Assembly: GCA_000316135.1 (NCBI GenBank)
Contig: JH994015.1
Span: forward strand, 13,545-48,923
Reading direction: 5' to 3'
Source of the DNA: Trachipleistophora hominis
Lineage: Eukaryota; Microsporidia; Pleistophoridae
DNA length: 35,379 nt
Shown here: piece after piece, positions 10,827 through 21,044 of the stretch
Layout: every line of letters begins with the position of its first letter
How positions within the stretch are numbered: the first letter of the stretch is position 1
Notes under the pieces: generated by a model
What the model saw: only the letters and a program-made list of their open reading frames with translations
Databases searched by the model: none
Told to the model about the DNA's origin: nothing
Translations under genes and position numbers: made by a program

Positions 10827-12773
10827 CTAACACTTCGCCAATCGATGCATTTTCCAACGTAACATGAAATACCCGAGCACAATACAAAACAATATCATAA
10901 CAAGCAGTGCAACAAAGGATGCCTCGATCGAGAAAAAGCCGTCGACCAGTCCCTTAAGCATCTTATCCCTTACATCCTTTCCAAAATGGTTCTTTATTAC
11001 GATGTTAAACGCGTATCTTGTGGGCGAGATGTACTGCATTCTCTTGTAGGGCTCTATCAGGCTGTCCGTGTTGACCATCAGTCCACTGATGGTAACGATT
11101 GGCGTGATGAGCGTGGGCAGCATTATCAACGTGACTGAGTGGTCCTTGAACGCTGCCCCGAACAGCAGACCAACCGTATGGCACAGATAGCTCAGCGCTA
11201 GTCCTGTGCAGTAGAAGAATGCGATCTGCTTAAGCGAGTACGACAAGTTGGCCAGCAAGTAAACCACCGTAAACACCGTAATGGGGTACAGAAAGACAAA
11301 CGGCAGGTCAGCAAGCAGTTTTGACAGGTAATAGCATAGTATGCCGTATTTCTTGCCTCTTGTTTCGCGGTACGCAAGGCGCTCGTCCTTGTAGAATGCG
11401 CTTACGCCGCCGAACGAACACGTAAACATCATGTTGACTACGAGGAAGTAGAGCAGGCCGGACGCGTTCTTCTCGTACACGAAATCATCGGCACCACTTA
11501 CGTTGAAGTAGATCGTGCCTATGATTACGCTCGTTACGATGGCCTGGATCACCCGTGCAAAGCACAGCAATTTGTTGCCGCTCAGCATCTTAAAATTGCG
11601 CACGGTGAGGATCAGAAATTCGTGCAGGAATGAGCGCTGCCTGCGCGCAGCGCTTGGCCTGTCGTTCTTCCCGGTGTTCACCAAAGTTGCGGATTCGCCG
11701 TTGCTGTCCGTTTCGTTCTGAGCACCGCCCGGCTGTGCGCTCATCGCCTGAGAGTCCTCAACGCGCCGTATATCCCCATTCTCTCCCGATTTTCTCGTGC
11801 AGTCTATCACCCTGTGCCGGCCTGTCTCACTGATCCGGTAGAAATGGCCGTCTTCGAAACGGCACACGTTCAGAATGTCCGTAAAAATGTAATCGGCCGG
11901 ATTGGTCATTCGTCCCATCTTAAAAAAGTTGTCCCCGAGCCACTTGAAGATGTCCTCAGTGCAGATTTGCATCAGAATGCGCTTGTCGTGCAGCACGATG
12001 AGGTCATCAAACATGAAGAACAGGTTGGAGGACGGCTGGTGGATCGTGAGAACGATCGTTTTCTTTCTGTTCTTGAGCGATTTTACCATTACAGACGCGT
12101 TTCGCACGTCTAGGCCGGTGGTGGGCTCGTCTAGGAACAGTATCTCTGGATCGGACAGCAGCTCGGCAATAATACTGAGACGCTTTCTCTGACCGCCGCT
12201 TATTCCGCCGTCCTGCTCGCCTATCAGGCAGTGCTTCCTGTCTGACATGTCAAACTCGGCGAGCAGCCGGTCGATGCTGCTGAGAGGCTCGTCGATCAGC
12301 CTGCAAAGAAACGTGAGATACTCGTTTATTGTGAACCACGACGGAAGAACATCGGACTGATAGACCAGGCTTGATATGTTGCGCATGTAATTATCGTTCA
12401 CCTCCTTGTAATCTCGTGCCATATCGATGCCGTACTTCGATGCAAAAAATTCGTTAGCCTTGATCAGCCTGTTCTTATCGCGTGTGCTGCCCGCGGATCG
12501 ACTCGTGCCGTAGGTGCCCCGATCATGCCCGCTATTTACACCGGCACCATCCGAAATTTCTACCACCCTCCCGTCATCCAAACTCCTCTTCATAAGAATC
12601 TCTCCGTTTGTACTATATCCGCTCAGAACCTTCAATAAACTTGTCTTGCCGGCACCAGACAGCCCCATAATCGCTGTCAATTTGTTTTTTCTTATCCCAA
12701 GATTAATATTCTCCAGCACGACATTGCCTTTCTTAATAACAGTTATGTTTCTATAAATGATTGAGTACGTCAT
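10827..12773 (-). CDS. ABCG (White-type) ABC half-transporter
   Basis: A 648-residue membrane protein with the ABCG order: ATP-binding domain first, then six-helix membrane domain. Half-transporters dimerise and export lipids or small molecules using ATP. The nucleotide-binding domain shows Walker A GLSGAGKT (37-44), Q-loop Q139 in VYQSD, signature ISGGQ (191-195), Walker B ILFLDEP (211-217), TTGLD, and H245 of the H-loop in TIHQPSS. All catalytic residues are present. A Gly/Ser/Asp-rich insertion at about 66-105 separates Walker A from the Q-loop. A polar linker (about 325-375) leads to the membrane domain (about 380-645), with the usual RNFKMLSGNK entry and FYKDERL before the middle helices. 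The substrate cannot be told from sequence. CCCC lies about 28 bases before the ATG, behind an AT-rich TATA-like stretch. Confidence 0.93.
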   Translation of the reverse strand: MTYSIIYRNITVIKKGNVVLENINLGIRKNKLTAIMGLSGAGKTSLLKVLSGYSTNGEILMKRSLDDGRVVEISDGAGVNSGHDRGTYGTSRSAGSTRDKNRLIKANEFFASKYGIDMARDYKEVNDNYMRNISSLVYQSDVLPSWFTINEYLTFLCRLIDEPLSSIDRLLAEFDMSDRKHCLIGEQDGGISGGQRKRLSIIAELLSDPEILFLDEPTTGLDVRNASVMVKSLKNRKKTIVLTIHQPSSNLFFMFDDLIVLHDKRILMQICTEDIFKWLGDNFFKMGRMTNPADYIFTDILNVCRFEDGHFYRISETGRHRVIDCTRKSGENGDIRRVEDSQAMSAQPGGAQNETDSNGESATLVNTGKNDRPSAARRQRSFLHEFLILTVRNFKMLSGNKLLCFARVIQAIVTSVIIGTIYFNVSGADDFVYEKNASGLLYFLVVNMMFTCSFGGVSAFYKDERLAYRETRGKKYGILCYYLSKLLADLPFVFLYPITVFTVVYLLANLSYSLKQIAFFYCTGLALSYLCHTVGLLFGAAFKDHSVTLIMLPTLITPIVTISGLMVNTDSLIEPYKRMQYISPTRYAFNIVIKNHFGKDVRDKMLKGLVDGFFSIEASFVALLVMILFCIVLGYFMLRWKMHRLAKC

Positions 12774-13659
12774 TTCGCGTTGTTTTTGCTTCTTGCACGT
12801 CGGGGTGAAAAAAATATAAAATGGGTCGTGCTGTGCTGAAATTACGATTTTACTATTTTGGCTTTAACATTCGCGTTCAAGCGCTGATAAACAAAAACAC
12901 GGCTGGTTGAACGTTTTGCGTGCCGGTAGTCTAATTTATTTTTATTTGCCGTATTAGTACACGGAATTAACTTATGGAAATAGAATAAATGAAAAAGAGA
13001 AGTGTTGCTGTTTTAGTTGGCAGTGCTCATCGATTAGCATCAATCGTACACTTAGTGATAAGAAAAGATCAGCAGCTCAGTTTGTCAGAAGATTGATTGT
13101 TAATAACCATCTATCACCGACTGATCTCTGAGATACTGTAAATTATTAAATTACGTGAAATTATGAAGTAAAACCTTCTTGCAAATTCTTAAAAATGAGA
13201 CAAAATGATGGAGGCAATTCAGAAGTATAATCGTATTTTATCAAGAGACATAACGTGATGTTTCGCAGGCTCGTATGATGTGTCACTATACATTTGCTAT
13301 TTATCATTTTAATTTATCAAAATCATCAACGTATTTGTTATTAAGATCTTAATGCCATTCGATCGCGTATGTGAATGAGTACGTGCCGATAAACGTAATT
13401 ATACGTAATTTTACAATTTTTACATCTAAATGGATATTTTACACAGATAATATCAAAAAACACGTTTAATATATCAAAAATTTATATTACTATTAATTCT
13501 GAACGTTATTTTAAAAAATACGAAGGAAAAATTACGTTCATATAATTTTTAACGCAATGTTTCAATTACTTGCAGGAAATACACATTACCATGTAATATA
13601 ACGATATGGCACCACAATTTATAATTTTTCAATGACCCTTCCTAAAAGGAAAATTGTTC

Positions 13660-13682
13660 AATTTGACATTTTATGTCAAATT
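13660..13682. repeat. Perfect 10-bp inverted repeat (hairpin)
   Basis: AATTTGACAT, three T, ATGTCAAATT. It lies in gene-free DNA about 890 bp before the ABC transporter start and about 1.1 kb past the stop of the small membrane-protein gene (both on the minus strand). AT-rich sequence makes chance hairpins common. Confidence 0.4.
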
Positions 13683-14483
13683 TTTATAATGATTAGATTA
13701 AACGGATGATGCTTTGATAAAAATAAAATCTGCCAATTTAAGAAACAAATAATTACTTCAGACTCTACATTCTATCAAATATGTTATACTGTGTACTCAC
13801 GATGGTGTTTGGTTAATATCAACACGTCATTTTAAAAAATTTGCTTGATTAAATGACACGTTTGTTGTGATTAAGTGCGATATTTGTTGTTGTATTGTTC
13901 TCTACACAGTGGTTCAACGATGAATCCTCATGAAATGATAATAATATGAAACATACTGTTTTGAATTACACATAGTGGTTGCCCAAGTGGATAGCGTAAA
14001 AATTTTTATAAACCAGGCTATCATTTTTACTCACTAAAATTTTTATTAAATTAGTTTACTAAAAAGAAATTGCTGTAAGCGTGATATGATTGTATTGGAA
14101 AGCCTGTCATTGAATATGAGTGGGCTGTTGCAATAAATCGGTAAAAGAGTTTATCAGCCTATCAATTTTCAAATTGGAAATTAGCTCAGCACAAAAACAG
14201 CCCGTGAATTATTATTATCTACAATACATTCATTTTCATTTCGTCTTTATTAACCGTGAGGAATAAAAATAAGGAGGTCATTCTTTCAAATAAATTGTGG
14301 TGATGCTACCAAGACGAAACACTTTCCTTTATTGCCACGCCCAAAAAGGTAAATTGTTATGCGAAATGGGAATTATGACAATAAGTGATATATAGTGATT
14401 TAATTATTTATGATAGACGCAAAACAAACAATTGTTTTTGAGATAAATGCACATGTACATGGTATTGTTTTAAATTTTACTTC

Positions 14484-14512
14484 TTTCTTAGATTGACCAT
14501 GGTCATTAGCAC
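14484..14512 (-). repeat. Degenerate repeat A copy (14.5 kb)
   Basis: The minus strand reads ATGACCATGGTCAATCTAAG, close to the repeat-A core, translating in the family frame as LMTMVNLRKK followed by a stop. Only the core is recognisable. Confidence 0.4.
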
Positions 14513-14793
14513 AATTCTTTCATTTCATTGAAAATTCTTATAAAAGAATTTTATAGTTGTTGATTATATGAGAAGATTCATTTAGTACCAATATAAGAAG
14601 GAAAGATTAATAAATGAATTATCATTTACCATGTTTAACATAAAACATTTGTCATTTAGAAATTAAATGACATATAGAACGCGCAAAAAGAAAATATCAC
14701 ACGCTTTGATATAATAACTATGATTTAAGTGAATAAATCATTTAACATTACTTTAAAACAGCTAAAACATTGTTACTGATTTACCAACAAAGT

Positions 14794-15114
14794 TCAAATC
14801 CTTTTCCTATTCATCAACAGCTCATTATCCACATCTTCAATTATTTGGTATTCGAGATCTTGTTCCTTGCTTAGACACTGTGACCAGTTAGTTCGGTTGA
14901 TATTTGCACTTTTACTGCTATTCTTCCACAAAATGAAAAGTATGACAAATAATGAAACAGAGGAGCATAGTAAAACTATGATTAGCACTTCGGGTGATTC
15001 GTGTTGTATGTCTTCATAAATCTCAGAATTAATCCGGTTTGTAGTGCCTTCTTCTTGTTCAGAGAAGGTTGTACAATTGTTATGATCGCATCGCAGTATA
15101 TTCATGGTAGGCAT
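14794..15114 (-). CDS. Hypothetical single-pass membrane protein, 106 aa
   Basis: I do not recognise a family. The 106-residue product has a polar N-terminal part with two cysteines (C9, C14), one strong hydrophobic segment (about 43-63, followed by WKNSSK), and a charged C-terminal part. That is the layout of a single-span membrane protein with the N-terminus outside or lumenal. TATAAAA occurs about 26 bases before the ATG (15140-15146 on this strand), which suits a short microsporidian 5' leader. There is no C-run start signal, unlike most neighbours. A second ATG three codons in (15105) is an alternative start. Codon composition is AT-rich, so this could be an unusually long chance frame, but the ordered charge/TM/charge layout argues for a real gene. 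Confidence 0.5.
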   Translation of the reverse strand: MPTMNILRCDHNNCTTFSEQEEGTTNRINSEIYEDIQHESPEVLIIVLLCSSVSLFVILFILWKNSSKSANINRTNWSQCLSKEQDLEYQIIEDVDNELLMNRKRI

Positions 15115-15139
15115 CGCTTCAAAAATTATTAAATAACGC

Positions 15140-15146
15140 TTTTATA
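15140..15146 (-). promoter_or_regulatory. TATA-like box of the 106-aa membrane-protein gene
   Basis: TATAAAA on the minus strand, about 26 bases before the start codon at 15114. Confidence 0.4.
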
Positions 15147-15598
15147 CCGTAATAGGTATAAAGTATAGTTCGTCTAATTTTAGGACAAGAAATATGTACA
15201 TTTATAAAATTTAATACTTTAATGAATGTATAGTAACGTCTTTGTCAGAGAAACACTTCCATCTCTAAATTATTATGTTTCTATTTTGAGAACGTTTAAT
15301 TGCAAGGTTATCTTTTTGATAGGAACAGGTAAATATTCTAAGGTATTTGATGATAGTGATAAGTATATTACATAATGAATGTGTATTAAATTATTTTTTG
15401 ATGCTCCTTTGTCCATCTTAACGTTTTAGAGAATAAAAATTGTATTTTAGTGACATCTGTCATCGTTCTACTCGTTTTTCCAGCTGAAATAAATTTGTTT
15501 TTAATGATTTGACAGCTAATCTTACGTTTTTAACACGCTCATTTCAATCCTCTACTACCACATACTAATGATAAAAAACCATAATTTATCTTTTGATG

Positions 15599-15674
15599 TG
15601 TTGGCACTCAGCATAGTTGTAAGATTCTGTGGTTAATGGAGGTACGACAACGTTTCACGTCATTACAGCCAACA
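15599..15674. repeat. 76-bp stretch with TGTTGGC/GCCAACA inverted ends
   Basis: The ends form a perfect 7-bp inverted repeat of TG...CA type, like the 10.0- and 19.1-kb elements, and the length is similar. No clear target duplication is seen (TGATG against TATGA) and the interior does not align well with the other two. Possibly a distant relative. Confidence 0.3.
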
Positions 15675-16077
15675 TATGACATCCAAATAAATTTATTTCG
15701 AGGTATGACACTAAATAATAGACACGTTAAAGACTGAGTTAACGTGAATTGTGTATTTCATTATATTTCTCTCCTGAAAGCAAGTCAATACTCGTTTCTT
15801 ATTCAACATGTTAAATAACATTTATGAACCAGAGATTTCAAACCATGATCAGTAAAAATTAAAAATTTTAGAAATCACGATGACCATGACACATCATATT
15901 GACAAACTTACGATGTAAAAACCTTCTTAGTAATAAATATGCTTTATGTTATTTAGAATGCTTGATTAAACAATGTAAAGTACAAGTTTTACAAATTGTG
16001 TTTATATGAGGTGGTAGAAACAATGGAACGTTTTTTTAATTGAATGCATCTTTATTTGCTTTTACTATTTTACAATA

Positions 16078-16125
16078 CACAGGTGCTCTTCTGATTTGTT
16101 GGGACTGATCATTGCTTTTTCACGG
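16078..16125 (-). repeat. Repeat A copy (16.1 kb)
   Basis: The minus strand reads ATGATCAGTCCCAACAAATC and then AGAAGAGCACCTG, matching the 25.8-kb copy. In the family frame it encodes KAMISPNKSEEHL, close to the 27.6-kb peptide ending GPEEHL. Confidence 0.6.
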
Positions 16126-16666
16126 GGTGATGAAGGTGTTATCATTGTTATAACGGCTCTTTCATGTAAAGTAAATAATTTTTTGCAAAAATTACACTTT
16201 TTGATTCAACTACGTTTTTTGACTCACCATTTCACCAAAACTACCGTTATTATTTTTTTGTTGATAAAAGAAAACAAATAGCACGTAAGGAAAGTACTAG
16301 GAAAGAAAAATGGAGTATATAACATTATGTTTAGTAAGTTTTAAGAGAAATAACTAATTAAACGTATTTTTTACGAAAAATGGCTTACTATTAAACAAAT
16401 TGCCATGTAAAATGAGAATTGTCTTTTCTTACCACGTATTATCATTGTGTTTTGTGTAGATGCGATTCTACGATAATGTTGATCGTAATTACCTCATTAT
16501 TTTTGCTAAACAGACTTTTTGTACGAGGGTTATTTAATTATAATCTCACGTGTTCTACTGAACTGACACTTTACCACATTTTATACGCAAAGCGTATCTT
16601 TTTCGTACTAATCACTCTGTTACTTTTTAATTTATCACTCTGATCATAGGACAACAGCGTATGCAT

Positions 16667-16671
16667 CCCCC
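16667..16671 (+). promoter_or_regulatory. C-run start signal of the CDC50 gene
   Basis: CCCCC two bases before the ATG at 16674. It rejects the out-of-frame ATG at 16661. Confidence 0.6.
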
Positions 16672-16673
16672 TC

Positions 16674-17495
16674 ATGCTTCCACTCTTCAACATGAACATT
16701 CGCCGAGTTCTTGAGGAACGCACCGTAGGGTTCGGCAAACCATCACTTAATCTATTTCCTTTCTACGTTCTCCTAAGCCTTGCATGCATCTCGTTGTCTA
16801 TCATCCTGGGATACATACATATAACCACCTTTCAGGCCGTTCTACCTTCATCAGGCACAATAACGGTTCCTAGAAAGATGACACTCAATCTTTACATCCG
16901 ATTCTACGATTTCTCACAAAATCATATATTGTACGCGCGCAGTATCAGTCTGGACCAGCTCCGTGGTAAGAAATGGACGGACCTGGATCGGTGCAAACCA
17001 ATTATTAGGAACGAGGGAACGATTGTATACCCGTGTGGACTTGTCAGCGACACACTTCCTTTTGACAATGTAGCACTGATAGGCAGTCAAGGACGTATAG
17101 AGCCTTCAACAACCGGAATTGCGAAAAACGCACACAAAAAGAAAATTAAAGCGCTGATGACTAACATTCCGGTGACTAAACCGCCCAGCTGGCCCAACAG
17201 AACGGGCACTCTCGGCTCAGAACAAAGTGATGACCAGGTAATCGATCTTAGTGAGAACGAAAGGTTCGTAAATTGGATACAAATTGCGGCTTTTTCACGC
17301 TTCAAGAAGCTTTTTGGGCGTTTTGATGATCTTGAAAAAGGTGATTATGATGTTGTGGTAGATCAAAAAGGTGAGCTGGGAAGACGTAGCGTGGTATTAA
17401 GAGAGAAGCGGCTGGTCGATGTTGATTCGTATTGGCTGCCTGTTTATTTGATGGTTGGTGGTATTTTTATACTTTTTCCTGTTCTGCTAAAATAG
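16674..17495 (+). CDS. Cdc50/Lem3 family P4-ATPase (flippase) subunit
   Basis: A 273-residue membrane protein that would act as the non-catalytic partner of a P4-ATPase, needed for its exit from the ER and for phospholipid flipping. It has the family layout: a short cytosolic N-terminus, TM1 (about 28-48), a large lumenal domain, and TM2 at the C-terminus (about 252-272). The diagnostic segments are the YIRFYDFSQNHILYARS region, SLDQLRG, and C107 with the YPCGL motif (C121), which is probably one of the family disulfides. It is shorter than yeast or animal members (roughly 350-400 residues), mostly through loss of lumenal loops, which is usual in microsporidia. The ATG at 16692 (M7) is a possible alternative start. 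A linked P4-ATPase gene is not in the window. Confidence 0.88.
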   Translation: MLPLFNMNIRRVLEERTVGFGKPSLNLFPFYVLLSLACISLSIILGYIHITTFQAVLPSSGTITVPRKMTLNLYIRFYDFSQNHILYARSISLDQLRGKKWTDLDRCKPIIRNEGTIVYPCGLVSDTLPFDNVALIGSQGRIEPSTTGIAKNAHKKKIKALMTNIPVTKPPSWPNRTGTLGSEQSDDQVIDLSENERFVNWIQIAAFSRFKKLFGRFDDLEKGDYDVVVDQKGELGRRSVVLREKRLVDVDSYWLPVYLMVGGIFILFPVLLK

Positions 17496-18411
17496 CACGT
17501 TTTTGTGGCTGTGCTAATACGAGCACATCGTGCTATGAAAATAATAAAAATTGTATTTCTATATGTTGTATTTTTGGCCGGCTAATCTCCCCCGTTCATT
17601 AACTTGTATAAACACACCCTTTATATGTTACATCTATCGGATAAACCGTTTTAATATGATACTGTTAAATATTCTTTAGATGATGTTAAACACAGGTTTT
17701 ATCGTGACACTGCTTTAATTATCATTCTACATACCTCAACAAACAAACTCTCGTCCATTCCACTTAGACCGACCATGGACACCAACCTTGATGTTCTACA
17801 TGATATAAAATGTAATTGTTCTGTGCCATGATTTACTATCATTTACATTAATTTCAAATGACGTATTTGGTAAAAAAAGGTTTTTAAATATATTCAAGAA
17901 TGAGCGATTGAACGTATTAAACGCTGCCATACGGACATTAGCTAGATGAGGTGTACAAGAAGCAAAATTAATTTTTGTTTAAAACTAACAATTGGTATTT
18001 AGCTATTATTATACGTAGTTACTTAGCGTTGTAACGCTTTAAAAAGGTAGAATCTCTCGAATTTGGTACTTGTGACTGAATCGCAATTTATTTCAATCTT
18101 GAGACCTCTTTATAAATCATAAAGGCACAGGACTAGTGTATTATTGCTCATTCTGATATTTCGTATTCAAATACACAAGATTTAACTTTTTATGTTATGA
18201 CCTTTTGATAAAAGCAAAGGCCTTCATCAACATATTCGTATGTTACGAGATTTATCAACCAAACCATCTTTACGTGCTTTCTGAAACACTTTAAATAATG
18301 AAGAGAAGAATAAATAAACGCTCTTTTGTTAAAAAATCTAAAATACGATAACCGCCAAGAACCTGAACGTATCACAAACATTCTTACAAATATCTTTTAC
18401 TAACACCACAA
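17496..18411. other. Spacer between CDC50 and RPB8 genes
   Basis: Holds one well-preserved repeat-A copy (17712-17797, minus). A 63-codon frame just beyond the RPB8 stop (18381 to 18190, minus) is AT-rich and unsupported. Confidence 0.5.
17712..17797 (-). repeat. Repeat A copy (17.7 kb), longest open frame
   Basis: On the minus strand the core GTCCATGGTCGG is followed by GTTTGTTTGTTGAGG and the tail ATGATAATTAAA, aligned over about 85 bp with the 25.8-kb copy. The family frame stays open through the tail: LVSMVGLSGMDESLF, then VEVCRMIIK. This copy probably best shows the ancestral coding frame across core and tail. Confidence 0.65.
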
Positions 18412-18786
18412 TCACAGTATTCTTAATGCCATACCCACATCCTGACAGTTAGATGCAAGATTCACATCATTTTCATCAACTATCATCTCCATCAGCATCC
18501 CGCCAAAACTAACACCAATAATTCTCTTGCCATCCGCCAGCTTATTTCTATAACAATGGCCTTGCAGCACGTACTCGTAGCACTCAGGCACTTCTTCCTC
18601 AGCTAAAATGCCCTTGTAAATCACAATTTCTATCTTGTCATTAATTTTTGGTTTGAAGAGCAGTGAATGGTAATCTATTGTTAGTTTGTATGCTTGATCG
18701 GCAAGATACAGTTTGGAAAGTTTGTTGAATATTTTTTTGTCTTTGTCTATTGTCTCCACGGTGTACACGTGTTTGTAGACTTCCAT
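18412..18786 (-). CDS. RPB8: RNA polymerase I/II/III shared subunit RPB8
   Basis: A 124-residue nuclear protein, the OB-fold-type subunit shared by all three RNA polymerases (RPABC3). The N-terminus matches the family's strand containing VYTVETIDKDKKIFNKLSK, with LTIDYHSLLF in place of the usual LxLDINxxLF. The C-terminal half has YEYVLQGHCYR (family: YVMYGKVYR), and SFGGMLM at 93-99, the most diagnostic RPB8 motif, followed by a final MALRIL strand. It is shorter than the yeast and human proteins (about 146-150 residues), mainly in the central acidic loop. The frame is open 47 codons further upstream, but those residues have no RPB8 similarity, and the CCCC run three bases before this ATG marks the start. 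Confidence 0.88.
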   Translation of the reverse strand: MEVYKHVYTVETIDKDKKIFNKLSKLYLADQAYKLTIDYHSLLFKPKINDKIEIVIYKGILAEEEVPECYEYVLQGHCYRNKLADGKRIIGVSFGGMLMEMIVDENDVNLASNCQDVGMALRIL

Positions 18787-18788
18787 GA

Positions 18789-18792
18789 GGGG
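18789..18792 (-). promoter_or_regulatory. C-run start signal of the RPB8 gene
   Basis: On the minus strand ACCCCTCATGG, with the ATG at 18786. It decides against the longer upstream frame. Confidence 0.6.
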
Positions 18793-19078
18793 TTCCGGTA
18801 AATAAAATGATTTTGACTGTGTTATGGTATGAGATGGACTATAAATAAATGAATTTAAAGTTAAAGTTTTAATTGCAGTACTTTGTAAATGTTTAAATAG
18901 TAAACTTACACATTCTAAACAAAACATGTGCTAGCATTGTATAACGAACATGTTCAGCGTATTAAATGTTTTTTTGTGGTGAGAAGAATTATTATTCATA
19001 TAAATATTACAGACATAGTGGTTTATCACCATTTTATATTTTATATTTAATAAATGTGGCATTTTTACGTATTATTAA

Positions 19079-19157
19079 TGTTGGGCTGATACATGTTGCA
19101 ACATAAAGGTTCATTTATTTAGGTAACTAAACAGAGGAGGTTGGTTCCGGGCCAACA
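19079..19157 (+). mobile_element. 79-bp LTR-like or MITE-like element, second copy
   Basis: Starts TGTTGGGCTGATACATG and ends CCGGGCCAACA. It aligns along its full length with the reverse complement of 10003-10073, with an 8-bp longer middle. Flanks are ATTAA (19074-19078) and ATTGA (19158-19162), a 5-bp direct repeat with one mismatch, suggesting an older insertion than the 10.0-kb copy. Confidence 0.6.
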
Positions 19158-21044
19158 ATTGACATAGCAGGTTTAATACAGAAAGCAGAACTTTTTTGAC
19201 TGAAAACACGTCTATTTATACACCTTTAACACATTTTTCTCGTTTAAATGCTGCTGAAAAAGTAATAGAAACGAAAAAATGACGGAATATAAAAATCATA
19301 CCCTAAGATTGTCACAATATAATGAGTGAACGTGTTTATAAAAGATATCATCGGTTTTAAAATACATGGTTTATTATTACTTAGATAATGTACCATTTTA
19401 CCTTGTCATATTCATTATGTTTCGTATTTACATGTTTTTGTTCGCTAAAAGTATCCATAACAACCGCTTTTTAACAGTTCTTTTAATTATCTTTGATGTA
19501 AACATCGTAAAAACTATTATAAGATGAAAAATAAAAATACTGAGATTTAATTTTATAAGATTGTGCTTGTAGACGTTTTTCTACTCTAGAAATGGTATTT
19601 TTGTTATTATGGCGGTTATACCACCGTTTATATTATCCAGAAGTTGTTTTATAGTTTTATTTGTATGATAACATTATATTTATAACTATGTGCCTCTCTT
19701 ATAATATCACTGTAATAACAATCTTACTTGATACGTCGGTAGAAAATTCTTATATAATGTATAAAATGTATTTTAATATAAACATGTGTTAGAATTAACT
19801 ATAAATATAATGTTAAAGATAAATAAGCCATCATAACTAGTAATAAACCGAAAAATAGATTAAATGAAATATATCACATATTGTAGTAAGTAAAAAGGTA
19901 ATAAATAAAATAGGTATGATAGCAGTATATCATTGAACTATGATAATGATAGTATTTTCTGAGGGCTTAGAATAAATCATTTAAATATCTACTACAACGT
20001 AAAGGACTTCATACGTAAAAAATAAAGATAAACAATCTGCAATCAGTCTACAGAAATTCTTAATTTGTGGTTAACCACACTAATTAGATATTGTTAATGA
20101 GTGATAAAACGTCTATCGCTCTTAAAGTGTTTCAGAGTAGTACATAATTGTTTTATATCGTTCAAAGCCTATGATCGTGAAGTATAGCTAACCAATCAAA
20201 TATTTTTCATAGCATTTATTATTAAATTGCCCGTAAATACAAATAACCTGTTAATAGTGTTGTTACAACACCATAATAGGTATAAACTATCATTATAGTC
20301 GTATAACAGGTGGTGTAGGTGTAATAATACCTCAGAAAAATCGTTTCATCGTGTATTTTTTAATGATTACTTTTGTGAACTAAAGTTATTTTAGTGTTTA
20401 GTACATGTTCTAAACAAATGTTTCGTGCCCATCACATCAAAATTTTTTCGCTTTTGATAAAACTAACTCAATTTATACTTTATATGATCTTCAATTTCGA
20501 TATTTTACTAAAAAAATCGCTTAATATATGTTCATTTACTCGTATGGTAAACAATTTCAAAAATTATACACCTAAAATATGTCTCGCACGCAATTCGTCA
20601 CAAATTTAGTTAGGATACCCCTTTAGGAAATGATAAGTGGTGAAAAATGGTTATTATATCTTGCACCGATAGTTTAATTTTAGAAGAATGAATCAATAAA
20701 AAAAGGAGTTTCTAAAAAATGACAGAGATATGAGCACATATACTGCTCTTTTTGCACGTAGCAGTGTTTATCGTATTTGACCAATGCCTAGATTAGTAAC
20801 ATTATCAATACACCATAATAACACCACTTAGTAATGTAAATATTAAACTTGTTAGCTAAAAAAACACCCATTAACCTAAACGATGTGCTATTCCTCATCT
20901 TCTCGTTCAAACATAAGATGCCAATAAATAACGAACCATTTCTCTACAGCAAGACGAAATTTCTTGCTTTCTTTCACCGAGTTAGCCAAAATCAAAACAG
21001 GTCCGTTTTAGCCGCTCTTAAATTGACAATGCCTCACAGCCATC

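Larger units (their letters stand above)
12774..14793. other. Spacer upstream of ABC transporter gene
   Basis: No supported gene. It holds a 10-bp perfect hairpin at 13660-13682 and a degenerate repeat-A copy at 14484-14512. A tRNA-like stretch near 13975 lacks a T-arm and was not accepted. Confidence 0.5.
15115..16673. other. Spacer between small membrane-protein gene and CDC50 gene
   Basis: No supported gene. Contains a 76-bp stretch with inverted ends (15599-15674) and a repeat-A copy (16078-16125). A hydrophobic 55-codon frame from the ATG at 16476 lacks any start signal. Confidence 0.5.
18787..21044. other. Spacer between RPB8 and lectin-like genes
   Basis: Very AT-rich. It holds the 79-bp LTR/MITE-like element (19079-19157) and no supported gene. 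A 50-codon frame at about 20882-21079, one frame off the lectin ORF, may be a broken 5' part of that gene. Confidence 0.45.

Noticed and set aside
10556..10882. 108-codon minus-strand frame overlapping the 3' end of the ABC transporter gene
   Set aside because: It starts with TTG inside the transporter gene, and the part beyond the transporter stop becomes Leu/Ile/Phe/Tyr-rich as expected from AT-rich DNA. A 24-bp tandem repeat explains part of it.
13975..14035. tRNA-like stretch (GGTTGCCCAAGTGGATAGCG)
   Set aside because: It resembles a tRNA 5' half and D-arm, but no T-arm (GGTTCRAnnCC) or matching acceptor strand follows.
16476..16643. 55-codon hydrophobic frame before CDC50
   Set aside because: No start signal, composition typical of T-rich DNA, no recognised motif.
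18190..18381. 63-codon minus-strand frame just after RPB8
   Set aside because: It has an ATG but no C-run or TATA-like signal, is AT-rich and lies in the likely 3' untranslated region.
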